A stretch of DNA of 64,000 nt from Cryptomeria japonica (Eukaryota; Streptophyta; Pinopsida; Cupressales; Cupressaceae). Location: assembly GCF_030272615.1 (NCBI RefSeq), contig NC_081405.1:317301041-317365040 (forward strand). Reading direction: 5' to 3'. Both the position numbers and the translations under genes were made by a program. The notes under the pieces are model-generated. The model ran no database searches and was not told the DNA's origin. It was given only the letters and a program-made list of their open reading frames with translations. This document shows, one piece after another, positions 48,596 to 59,144 of the stretch (positions within the stretch are counted from its first letter, which is position 1; each line of letters begins with the position of its first letter).

Positions 48596-51343
48596 CTACG
48601 TCATAGCCTGTAACCGATGGCTTACAATTTGAAAGATGTCTGCCAAAATTCGATTTAGGCTCTGCATGAATTTGTTACCATCAGAAATAATGGTCTCTAA
48701 CTGCCAGATCATGCTAGTCAAATAGTGCATTTGTTGCTCCGGTGACCATTCTCCTTGAATTGTTTCCTTTGATAGCTTAACTTGTTGAGTAATAAGACTG
48801 TCCAACCTTGGACCAAGTTTTCTTTTTAGTTCTTGGGCCTTTAACCTTATCCTTGCTTTCTCTTTCTCAAGTTTCTCTATGTTTTCCTCATAAAATGCCA
48901 TTTCCTGTTCAAAAACTAAGGTAAGTTTTGAAGAACCTATCATATTATCCACAATGTCATCTACCTCCTTCTGTGTCTTCTTAATCTCCTCATCAATATC
49001 TTCAGTTAGGTGGTGAGGCTTGCAAGCTTCTCTATACAACTCCGTATACTCCAAAATTGTTGAGTTAAGTACCGACAATAATGAATCCATGTGCTCAGTA
49101 CAATCTTTGATAGTTTTCTCAAAGAATTTACCTTTCTCTTTATCTACTCTTTCCTTTACAGTTTCCTCATTTACCTTATCTATGGTTAGAACATTTTCAG
49201 CAATAAATTTGGACAATGCATCCAATTTACCTCAAGAATCATCAATGTGATCTATCTTACAAGTTAGTGCAATTTTCTTCAAAATAGGTAATGTGTCATC
49301 AATAGCCTTAAATGCTAAGGCATTGTAATCTGTTATCCTCTTAATTCAATCCAAAAGAGCATATGTTACATTAGTAGGTATGAATTCTCCTGTGGATGTG
49401 CTTGGTTCTACAATAGATTTTCTTTCAAGAGATACTTGGCCAATTGCCTTAATAATTTCTTCCTTGTTTCCAACAATTGTATCCTCTTTATTTACATTTT
49501 CTGCTTGTTTTTCTGTTTGTGCTAGTTTATTAGTGTTAGTTTTCTTAGCCTCAGTTGGTATCTAAGTATTCTCAGAGTCAACAATGTGTGTCGGTGACTT
49601 AGAGATCTCACTATTCTTAGCATCGGTTGCCTTAACCTCTGCAGTTTCTTTATTCACAACAATGTTAAAATCTTGTGTATCTACATTCATAGTGAAAAGA
49701 ATTTTAGAATCCGGTTTAGTGTCATCATGTGTTACTTCTTTAGTTGCCTTATCTGGTTGATTGCCTGTATGTACCGATGTATCTAAATTTATTGGTGGAC
49801 TGTCTTGCACTAGTGGGGGAAGGTTATATGTTACCCTTATAGCAAGTACACTACCAATTTTACCTTTAGCTTTATCCTTATCCTTTTTATATACCTTGGT
49901 AAAAGACTTATCCATTTTCTATCTACTCTTTTCTTCTATCTTTTCTTTTTCAACAAAAAATATATCCTAACTATTTGCAGTTTCATCAGGAATTTCTTTT
50001 ACTCTCCAAACCATTAGGCTAACTAGCCAGTGTCCACTCACAAAAACTAATCGGTTTGCTTCAAAAATCAGTTCATCAATTTCCTCTTTAGAATTTACAG
50101 GGTGCACTGCCAATAATGCTTCAACTTTTAACTTTTTATCTAATTCCATCACTGAAATTCTTTTAGCCTCCAATCTTAGATACAATTCATTTGCTAGATC
50201 ATCTACAACTTAAATCAAAACCTTATAGATGTCTAGATGCAAAATAATACTAGCCTCTATTGTTTCCTTGTCAGAATCTTTATAAGAATGATAATATTTA
50301 TTTACATTACTGTGATTACCTTCTTGTGTTATCTCATTTACCAGTTCCTCTAGTGTAAGGGTATCTGGTGTCTTAGTTTGTTTCTTCTTAGGAGTTATCT
50401 TTTTCTTAGGCTCCCCTACAGCTCACTGCTTATTCCTTAAAGTTCTAGTCCTTTTCAGAGAAGGAGAGGGTACTAGTGGGGTTTCACTCTTCTTCCTTTC
50501 AACTCTCTTGAACTCAGCTACTTTTCCACTGTTTGTATCTAAAGAAGTGACAACCAGTGAAACATGGGCTACCAGTTTTAGTCCTTCCAGTTCACTAGCA
50601 GATATACCACTCAAGTTCATTACATTTTCCTTAACCTCCTTAGCCATCTTGGATGCATCTCTGATAAATGTTTCTCTTTGTTTTCTCTTCTTTTGCATTG
50701 AAACAACACTCTTAGTGATCTCGTCACTACAAAAAATTCTTTTGAAGGTTACTTAGGTGCATTAATAAGTGTTTTAGTATATGCTTCAAGAATATTTAGA
50801 TCAACTTCATATCCTATTTTTGTTATCCAAATATTTCTAGGAGTAACAACTTCCATCCATGTTTCATCTCATTTGATTACAAAACATATTTGCTTGTCAT
50901 ATTTATCTACAATACTCTGTGGTAGCCTTTCTCTAGCCTTCATCTTAGTTTGGAATTTTTTGAAGTACTCTGCTATAATTTTATCACTATTAGAGCCCAT
51001 ACCGGTAATAGCTTCCATGATTTGTTTGCCTACCAGGATTTCATATCCAAAGTCCTTATGACCAATGTTGGGTATCTCTTTGGTGAAGTAAAGCATCAAA
51101 CACACAAGTAGGATGCCAAAACGGAATGTCCCCTTCTTGTCACCCTTAATCTTTTTCAGGTTATCTATTAGTTCATCCTTAAGACATTCACAGATATCAA
51201 TCCTAGAATTGTTGTTAACCATCTCATATGCACTATGAATACATAAGCTACAAACTGAATTTAATCTATTTGCATGAGTTACTCTATAGCCAAGTACCAT
51301 GCTCACATATATCACATTTGCATCAGTAAAGTACGATGCTCAC
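48596..51343 (-). pseudogene. Element F large ORF (novel family), broken
   Basis: One protein-like frame set runs from about 51343 to the stop at 48596 with roughly eight stops or shifts. The N-terminal part shares with D 'GY.VT..NRLNS', 'KG..KGTFR.G', 'PRNIWI.K.GYEVD' and 'IL.AY.K.LI.A'. It continues well beyond D: a basic 'KRKQRETF...SPSLKRTRTLRNKQ' part, an acidic part, and a long C-terminal helical region from 49225 to 48596 (209 uninterrupted codons) rich in Lys/Glu with 'EDIDEEIKKTQKEVDDIVD' and 'ENIEKLEKEKARIRLKAQEL', typical of coiled coils. No enzymatic motif, membrane span or signal peptide was seen. It may be a structural or RNA-binding protein, or an additional ORF of env-like position. 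Function unknown. Confidence 0.7.
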
Positions 51344-51344
51344 A

Positions 51345-51983
51345 TATCTCTCAACCATAACATAAGATATTCTAGTGAGGAAACTCAGTGTGGGAAAAAA
51401 CTTGATGGGATTTGTGACCCACAATATTTACTCACTGGCCAATATGAATAAATATTACTTACAATAGGGGCCTGCACATGTAGGAAGGCCAACAGCCTAG
51501 AGTGCACTGCTCAATGAAAGAGCCTCACTGACTACAATATGGATAATTAAATCCAAGATAATGTACTACTCAAAATAGCATCTCCAATGCTTGGTTTAGT
51601 ACCGGTTTAATCTTAGTCAGATACCTTAACCAAAACCTTTCACTGTCTTACATTCACTAGATCACCTTCTTACATATTCTCATACATACCAATAATAATC
51701 ATCCTATCATTATACAAAATGGTCTATAAGATCTCATACATATATGAGTCTTTACAATACATCATGTCAGCTTACAAAAATTAATTATATTACAATATAA
51801 TTCACATAAACAAATCTTTGTCTCTTGTCGGTTTGAGTGCTGGCATACTTCATTGCTAGTGTAATCTAGATGCCGATGAATGTGCCTGCCGGTGTCGATG
51901 TATGATGTTTGTGATGTTGGTGAACCTATACAACCTATTATCAGAAACATCGACCATTATCATTTAAGTGTAGAATGCCAACA
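51345..51983 (-). repeat. Truncated 5' LTR of element F
   Basis: Pairs with 47685-48330. The inner roughly 170 bases are gone. The junction at about 51336-51345 lies next to a repeated ATGCTCACATAT (51300 and 51336), hinting at short-repeat deletion. Confidence 0.85.
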
Positions 51984-52109
51984 AACACTAGATCTTCTAT
52001 CGGTAACCAAAATTGGTCTTGTAGTAACCAAACATAACAGCTAGTGTTGACATCAATGACAAAACATCAAAGCAACACATAATCAATTCATCCATATGTC
52101 AACAAATAG

Positions 52110-52905
52110 GGCTTCAAGTTTCTCAATTTCTTCATCTTCTTTCTTAATCTCTTCCAATTCCTTTGCATACAAAAATTTCCAATATTCCTTGTCGGTTGAT
52201 GATGTAGATGCCTTAAATGTAGTATCAACCTTTGTATCTCTAGGAGGACCAAATTATTCAAGCTCAATAGAAGATATCTTCCCAACAAGAGTATCTCTAT
52301 TGTTAAAAGAATTAGGCATGCTTCTTAGCTCATTAATTGCAGTTACCTTCATCTTATATGCTGGTGGCAAAACCCTTATCACTTTTGAAACAATCTCTTC
52401 CTCACTCAGAGATCCACCAGAACACTGAATTCCCAATACAATTTCATTAACCCTTTCCATGAATGCAGAAATTCTTTCATCTTCTTCTATCTTGAAGCTT
52501 TCATATCTTATTTAGTAACATTCAAAGTTTGCAATCTTAACAGTAACATCACCTTCATTCATATTCTCCAACTTGTCCCACATAGCTTTTGTTGATGATT
52601 TGTTTGATAGTCACATTATTTGCTGATCTAATAAGGCAATTAAGGGGGCTTCTCTATCTCTACAAGCATTCTTAATGTTCTTATCTAGTTTTGTCGGTGC
52701 AAGAAGGCTAGATAGTGTAACCAGTATGAGTTATTTCCCAAATTTCTTTTCCAATGCATCTTAGATGAGTCTCCATCTAAATCTTCCATACTCCATAGTT
52801 TGTTCCAACAAGCCTAGGGTTGTCCTTTCAGAAAAGATGAGTTGAATTATTAGTTGCCATAGGATCTTCCACAAGTGGTTAAGCTTCTGCAAAAAGAGGA
52901 CCAAG
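52110..52905 (-). pseudogene. Copia gag N-terminal part, element C
   Basis: The frame 52460-52254 reads 'MERVNEIVLGIQCSGGSLSE' and on through 'LPPAYKMKVTAINELR' and 'RDTLVGKISSIELE'. It continues in another frame with 'KELEEIKKEDEEIEKLEALF', where solo LTR G interrupts. Upstream, 52905-52480 holds the decayed gag start. The same motifs occur in the gag of H (63063 onward). Gag would assemble the particle; it is dead here. Confidence 0.85.
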
Positions 52906-52918
52906 CTTTGATACCAAT
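52906..52918 (-). promoter_or_regulatory. Primer binding site of element C
   Basis: The minus strand reads ATTGGTATCAAAG directly inside the LTR end CCTAACA; iMet type. Confidence 0.85.
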
Positions 52919-54112
52919 TGTTAGGATAATCGATGAACAACTAAGAAGGGGTGGTGAACCAGTTGTTAATAGATTATGTAAATTAAAGCACTTAAAACCT
53001 TATATCGATATAAATGATTAAGCATTAAAGAAGAAATGAAAATCAGAGAATCAATACCATGCAACCATAACACATAACACCATGATTTGTATGTGGAAAA
53101 CCTCAATGAGAAAAAACCATGGTGGGAAACCCTACCCACAATCAGATGATACTTTTGCAGCAAGTATATGATTATAATAGGGGCCTGCACATGCACGAAG
53201 GCACACTACCTAGAGCGTACTTCTAATCACAGTGGAGTCTCACTAACTATAGAGATGTCAACCACCTCAAGATTTTGGACTACAATCTAGAAAGAAGAAC
53301 TGTTTGTGGTAGCATCAAACATGATAGATTATAGTTTTGGTTAAGCTCAATACCGGAGGTCTTAAACCTCTTACATAAACCCAACTCTATCACCTATTAT
53401 TGACCAAATCCTTTGCATAAATTATTATTACATTATACGCTCCTTGCCCATCATACTTCTTAATCTACAATGAAATCTTACATACATTTATACCAACCCA
53501 GGACCTAACTAAATAGGTCGGCCACACAAATGATAATACAATAGATCCATTACATAATCCTGAAATAAAAGCATAACACATGTCGGTCTAAGGCCAAACA
53601 AATATCATCCAATCAATAAAACATCCCTGAAGCACATCAAATAATCCACCAACATGTTTCATGCAAACCAGTCCGTAACCTAGATAGCACGATACATAAT
53701 TAGATCCACACACACCAAAGAAATGATACCAATCAATTGAGGCATGAACATGATGACCATCAGCATCCTGAATCCCTTCTAGAAGCTACACCAGCACCAC
53801 TTATGCATAACATCAAGGATCTTCATTAAATCTCTATCAGTGAAACCCTTACCAGATCAATAAAGCAAGCTTACTAGAACATAAGATATCATCCGATCAT
53901 CGTCAATACAGACTGACTGAAACATACTTCAGAAGTGTATGAACCATCCATACAAACATATTCCAACAAACATATCATACTGGTAGCAATCAATTGATTA
54001 TCTTCCAATCCAATCCACCTACCGAAGCTAGTAACCAACCAAAACAACAAGCATTGACATCAATAAAAAAAGATCAGTGTAACACATAGTCAATTCCATT
54101 ATATGGCTGACA
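52919..54112 (-). repeat. 5' LTR of element C
   Basis: 1194 bases with TGTTAGGATAA on one edge and GGCTGACA on the other (+ strand). It contains the shared core and the hairpin at 53184-53197 (CCTGCACATGCACG, one mismatch in the stem). Confidence 0.85.
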
Positions 54113-55620
54113 GTATGTTGTCCTATGATGACATTAATAAAAAAAGGCATTGAATATATAGATCATATATATGATTTTGTAGATAATGACAATCCTATAG
54201 ATGATACTGAAAATGCTACCACTTGTACATCTCCTAGGGTATCTCATGAGAATGAAGAAAAAGTAAATACTCCTATCAATAATCTCTATAATGGAGAAAC
54301 AACATTGTAGAGAAACATGACACCATCTTCTTCTCATACACATACTCTAGTGCAAGGTTGGCAAGGTAAAAAATTTAGTGTATCAATCCCTCTAGATTCT
54401 CCTTATTCACCTTAACTTATCTTAATCATCAACATATTTGTAGGCAATATGATGTTATACATTTTATTCATGATATTTCTCCTCACATACCATTAAGAAA
54501 AGATGAATCCTTAGATGATAAATACCCTTCTTCCTTATCAACCAAAGAGGACATGAATAATGATAATAGAAAGGGGAATTTGCCTACAAAGGATATTCCT
54601 TCTTTATATAATTCTCTCTCTAACCCTTTTATGTGTCCTTACATCACAAATTTTGAAGAGATATATAATTAAATCCCTTCTCCTTCAGAATTGAGAAAAT
54701 TCTCTGAAGTGGGATATGATATGATTTAAAAGCAAGGCTATAGAGGAAAATGACTTGGAAAACTTGAACAAGGAATTAAGATCCTATAGACCCTCCCAGA
54801 CAATTTACTACAAAAGGCCTAGGATATCCCAATTATCAAACATCTATGGAGGATTCTTGTAAGTTAAGATTATTAAAGTGTATTTTACAAGACCTAGAAA
54901 ATAATTCCCATCAAAACATGCTTCTACATTAAGTAATCCTCCTTCTTTACTATTTTTTTCCTCAAGAAAACAATCAATCTATTTCCACTAGTACATCTTG
55001 TCCTACATCTGCATGAATCACACAACATAACACAACTTTTTATTGCATTGCTATTCATGTTGTCATGGGACACTTAGCATAACGCAACTTGCTAGACTGT
55101 TGATTTCATGTCCTCTCTTGGTTTTATTTCCATGGATCACCTAAATAAGATAACTTGTTGGGTTGTGGTGTGCACGTTCTCTCTTGTTCCCTCCTCATGA
55201 TCTCATACCTTTTCTATTTGTTGGATCATGCTTCATGATAGGATGAATTCTCTTGCTCTTTTCATGTGACCACTTGTATTCTTATAATACCATTCTGAGA
55301 ATGAGATTAGTGGTTGAGACATTTTATATTATCAAGGTCTCTTCAACTAGCTAACTTGGAGCTTTTTGTTTAAGTACTAACCCCTTATATGTCTTTTGTA
55401 TTGGTTTTCTCTTTATTTGCCATTTTTATATTTTTCTTGTTTTTTTTGTTCTTGCATATGATTATTTGATTTAAGATTATAAGATTGAGGGCTTGGTTCC
55501 TTGAAATTAGTCATATCTTATCTCCTTGTGATATCACTCCTAGTTCCCTATCTCTCTTCTCCATCTTTCTATTTTTTTAATAAGTATTTGCATAGGATCA
55601 TACTGTTGTTAATTTGGGGG
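54113..55620 (+). pseudogene. LTR-element coding remnant with G-patch motif
   Basis: On the + strand a decayed protein can be followed: 'IEYIDHIYDFVDNDNPIDD' (from 54149), 'LVQGWQGKKFSVSIPLDSP', and at 54706-54790 'EVGYDMI', a stop, 'KQGYRGK', a stop, 'LGKLEQGIK'. The last run fits a G-patch (GY....GY.GKGLG..EQGI), including the spaced Gly residues. G-patch modules are known at the ends of some retroviral and plant Gypsy-type polyproteins, so this is probably the post-pol region of such an element. Beyond about 55000 it is non-coding spacer. Confidence 0.5.
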
Positions 55621-56309
55621 CTAAATATAGCATAAATTGTAATCAGTATGATTCACACCTAATATTTGTGCTCGAACTTTAGTGTGTCCTATTTTCATTC
55701 CCCCTAGGCCTATTTTGGCCATATTTTTTCTCCAACTCTAATGTAACCTATTGACACCATTGAGCAGCCTCCATTTGGAGTTTTCCTCCCCCTTGCTAAT
55801 TTGTTAGTCATATTTTTGGAGGACCAGGGCTTGGTGACACCCTGGTCCAAACCTGGGCACCCCACCATGCTAGTACACCTTAAACAAGACCCAATTCAAA
55901 ATCCCGTTAGGATCTCTCCCTCTCGAATGGATTTTAGTCCTCATGGGTAGACTTGACTGTTGGAGGTCAGCCTAATTAGTAATTTCCATAGGGAACACTA
56001 TATTAATTCATCTTATATCTAAAACTCATCCATAGCATTTGCACATTCAAGCATTTGTCATCGATCATTCTCAAGCATTAAAGGTACCATTTTATCCCAA
56101 CATATCCTTCAAGCATTATGAAAAAAAGTCACATAAAGCCTCATGGAAGCATGTGTGTTTCATTAGGTCATTCATGTTCATGTGGTTGTGATGTTATTAC
56201 ATCCAAGATTTTTTATCATATCCAAACTGCATTTCATCATCAATCTTCCTATCAACCATTGTAGATCTGATTTATATTTCCTAACATTTATTTTAGTACT
56301 TACATTACT
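55621..56309. other. Non-coding, likely same element
   Basis: No credible frame. It lies between the G-patch remnant and module S2 and may be spacer or LTR sequence. Confidence 0.35.
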
Positions 56310-56830
56310 CAATTAAAGATTAGTTCCTAAACTAGGATTTGACCAAAGGAAACCCCTATTTGAAATCTATTTTCCTTTCTTTTCATGTGCAACTAGTTGA
56401 TTCGAGAGCTATGGTTAAATATTCTAATAGAGCTGGTAATGACCAATATGTTTAGATTTTGAGAGAATGAAAAGTGGAGGACCAAGGAGACCTACTATCG
56501 TAGTCCTAATTATTATACCTGAACTTTTGATAGTGAATCCAGTATGTCTCCTTGGTCTAAAAAAAATATCAATTGCCTATCTTAGAGTTATAGGACTAAG
56601 GCAACCTAACATCCTAGTGTTGACAATTTAACCTAAACTTCTAGGAATAGGTTCTAATTGTATCCTTCTACATAGATCCCTATCCATGACTCTATATCAT
56701 ATCTCTAGAAGACTATTATTACTATTTTACTTTAATTGTCCATTAATTTACCCTAACTCAAAAGGGGAGACAAACATTACAAGTGAATCTAATGAATATT
56801 TTAGCCTTTTTCCTAATTGAATTGTAGGTA
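56310..56830. repeat. Repeat module S, copy 2
   Basis: Direct-orientation relative of 16100-16660. Here it comes directly before R2, whereas in copy 1 the S module comes after R. Confidence 0.7.
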
Positions 56831-56924
56831 GATCTATTGAATTCATCCCCCTTTTTAATGTGGTGTTCCCTTTTATAAGATTAGTGACTTTATTATCTTA
56901 TCTGGTCAAACCCTAATTTCCCCA

Positions 56925-58630
56925 ACCATTACACATGTATCATTAACATATAATCTCAATGCAAAATATCAAACAAATTATGGATGCTTGATAAGGTAGG
57001 TGATAAAGCTAGAGGATAGGATACTATACCTATGCATTCTAAAATCTTAAATGGGCCCACAATTGTATTATGAGCTTAGAGCCCTTTCTATTTTAACATG
57101 CACGTAAATATTTTTATATGCATATACTCCAGCTTCTAGTATGAAGATACCATTTAGCTTTTCTTCTTCAATAATGTTTATTTGGTTGTAACTAGTGAAT
57201 CTATCCATCAATTTAAGCTTTGAAAGTTCAACTGAATTTCAATTTTCTCATATTCTTTCTTGAATGCAATGATTACGTGTGACACCTAATCACTTCTTTC
57301 AAGATTCCAAATAATTTCTATTTCTAACTTTTTCTTTGATTCTTCCTAAACTTTTGACACATAGTTTTGATTCACGCTATAAGTTATTTTACTTACTGGT
57401 TGTGCCCTAGGCATTAAAGGAATTTGGTGAATGAAAATTTGTATCTATACTTCTTTGAGCTAATTGTAAATCCATGCAAAGAATTTTTTGTATTCTATGA
57501 ATTTTTTTAGCAATGCAATATTTATTACTAGAAATTCCTTGTGGCGAAAGGGATTCAAGGGATGCATGCAATATGTATGGGATACATGTTTGGAAATGAA
57601 AAATAGATGGCCAAATGTACGGAAATGAGTGTAATTGGAGAGGCATGGAGAATTGGAGGATCAACATAACTTTGCACATAAGTGTTTCATTTTTTAATAT
57701 CTAATTTTATAAATTCATTACTTCAAAATGATAGGTGTAAAACTTCATGGTAATTAGCATGGGTATGCAAATTTCACAATTTTTTTTTTTGCCCACTTTG
57801 AGGTGTATGTGAATCCTACCACTAACATGTATTTCAAACTAAATTATGTACACTCAAAAACATGTATGTAAATTAGGTATTCATTCAAAAAAGGATACCA
57901 AGTTCAACATAAATAATGGACCCCACTATATTAGAAACTACAAAATAAACAAAGATACATAATAAGTAGATTTTTTCATACCAGTTAAGATAAAGACACT
58001 TGCGAGTTGAATTTTCTATTAATGATCATTTGAAAATAGGTGTTGTAATCCACAACTAGTGCATTGGCCAAAGGATGACATGGTATTTCAAGGATTATCA
58101 TGTTATGCAGCCAAAATTTATCTAGACATGATGATGGTTATATACGTAGAAACTTATGCTTGCAAGATCAATAAATAAGTAATTTAGTGATTGGATATAC
58201 CCCCTTTATAAGTTTCATCCATAACATGTGAGGAATTAGAAGAGAGAGAAAAATAGTACATGAAATGTAAATGTAAGCATATATGTAAAATAATTCAATG
58301 TTATGCGTGCACCATGTAATAATTATAACTATATAGAGTATATAAAATGGTAATGCATTGAAAGCACATAAGATAGCAATAGTAACATACTTTTTATTCT
58401 AAAATATGAAAGTCAAAATGATAGAAATACCTATATGTAATTAGACGAGACATTAGGATAGAGAGATATTAACTTTCAATGACATATATTAACTGTGATA
58501 ATATTAACGTGATTGCGTACATATGAACGAGCTTCTTGGTGTGCTTATTGTGCTCACACCCTTTATTTACTTATTTATTTATGCGAAGCTTTTGGAATTC
58601 TAACAAGTGAGGTTGGGACCGGGGACGACA
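56925..58630. repeat. Repeat module R, copy 2
   Basis: Relative of 12310-14117, with about 60 bases missing around 58037. It ends only about ten bases from the stop codon of the hevein-like gene and includes the gene's likely poly(A) signals. Confidence 0.75.
58562..58579 (-). terminator. Likely poly(A) signals of the hevein-like gene
   Basis: Two AATAAA hexamers on the minus strand (58562-58567 and 58574-58579), 60-78 bases past the stop codon. They belong to repeat module R2; at least one is also present in R1. Confidence 0.5.
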
Positions 58631-58639
58631 TGCAATCTT

Positions 58640-58906
58640 TTACACAAGTATACATTTGCTGCCGTGGTCACAATCTTCTACAGATCCAGAGGGAGCAGGG
58701 GCAGCAGGCGAAGGCGGAGATTTAGCATTACATGGGCCTTCCTTGCAACCTTCTCCGCAGTAATCTGGAGTGGTTCCACAGTACCCATATTTGCTGCAGC
58801 ACTCTCCTGCACCGCACCCACAATTCTGTGCTGACCCAAATCGCATCTCTCCAACGATTATCAGCGTGGCCATCATTAACACTAAAATCCTTGTATAACT
58901 CGCCAT
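58640..58906 (-). CDS. Hevein-like chitin-binding peptide precursor
   Basis: An intact ATG-initiated frame of 88 codons. Residues 1-26 are a signal peptide (basic start, hydrophobic '[13 protein letters not shown]', small residues 'GSA' before the cut), so the product is secreted. Residues 27-59 form a chitin-binding type 1 domain with eight Cys in the class IV chitinase/8-Cys hevein spacing, with '[16 protein letters not shown]' carrying the Ser and aromatic residues that bind N-acetylglucosamine. A Pro/Ala/Ser hinge '[12 protein letters not shown]' follows, then '[14 protein letters not shown]' with two more Cys. Known relatives are antifungal peptides or the N-terminal part of class IV chitinases. 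No GH19 catalytic exon was found downstream; repeat R2 begins there. It is therefore either a true hevein-like peptide gene or a chitinase gene truncated after its hinge. The upstream TATA box supports this start. Confidence 0.85.
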   Translation of the reverse strand: MASYTRILVLMMATLIIVGEMRFGSAQNCGCGAGECCSKYGYCGTTPDYCGEGCKEGPCNAKSPPSPAAPAPSGSVEDCDHGSKCILV

Positions 58907-58953
58907 GCCTCAGATCTTGTTGCTCTGATTTGCGAATTGTGTGCATCATGTGT

Positions 58954-58964
58954 GGTATTTATAG
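58954..58964 (-). promoter_or_regulatory. TATA box of the hevein-like gene
   Basis: The minus strand reads CTATAAATACC, 48-58 bases before the ATG. Transcription would start near 58925-58932, giving a short leader of about 20-25 bases. Confidence 0.75.
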
Positions 58965-59144
58965 GTCTCGAGAAACCTTTGCATTCGCTAAAGATGGTGT
59001 GCACACATCAGCTCTCGTCTATAATTCCTGTCGTTGGTGACTTTGAGTAGTTATATTTTAATGGTCCTCGAAATATTATAATTCTTGGGAAAAAGGGGAG
59101 ATTTTAGGAAGATTAGATAATGTGTATAAGGGAGGTTTTAGTAG

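Larger units (their letters stand above)
47514..51983 (-). mobile_element. Element F: non-autonomous LTR retroelement, relative of D
   Basis: The 3' LTR is 47514-48330 and a truncated 5' LTR is about 51345-51983. Between them lies a sense-strand frame of about 900 codons (48596-51343) and nothing resembling pol. A deletion has removed the inner part of the 5' LTR, the primer site and the gag-like part that D still has. F sits inside solo LTR G. Left start TGACAGTCCC is less certain than the right end GAATGCCAACA; no target duplication could be matched. Confidence 0.82.
46382..52104 (-). mobile_element. Solo LTR G, itself interrupted by F
   Basis: Outer parts 46382-47513 and 51984-52104 together make one LTR of about 1.25 kb of the same family as 52919-54112 (shared start TGTTAGGATAA.CG.TGAACAACTAAG, shared end region GACATCAAT...ACACATA.TCAATTC). 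It is flanked by AATAG at 46377-46381 and 52105-52109, a clean 5-base target duplication inside C gag. With no internal region, it is a solo LTR left by LTR-LTR recombination. Confidence 0.85.
38215..54112 (-). mobile_element. Copia element C, disrupted by nested insertions
   Basis: Pieces lie in Copia order on the minus strand: 5' LTR 52919-54112, PBS 52906-52918, gag 52110-52905, [solo LTR G with F inside, 46382-52104], gag end with zinc knuckle, protease relic, integrase 44551-46381, [element D, 39434-44550], RT and partial RNase H 38340-39433. RNase H stops after its first strands and no 3' LTR follows, so the 3' end is lost. The gag is a close relative of that of H at 63063. Confidence 0.88.

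Noticed and set aside
50869-51315. Host gene exon
   Set aside because: It is part of element F between LTRs and has a relative in element D.
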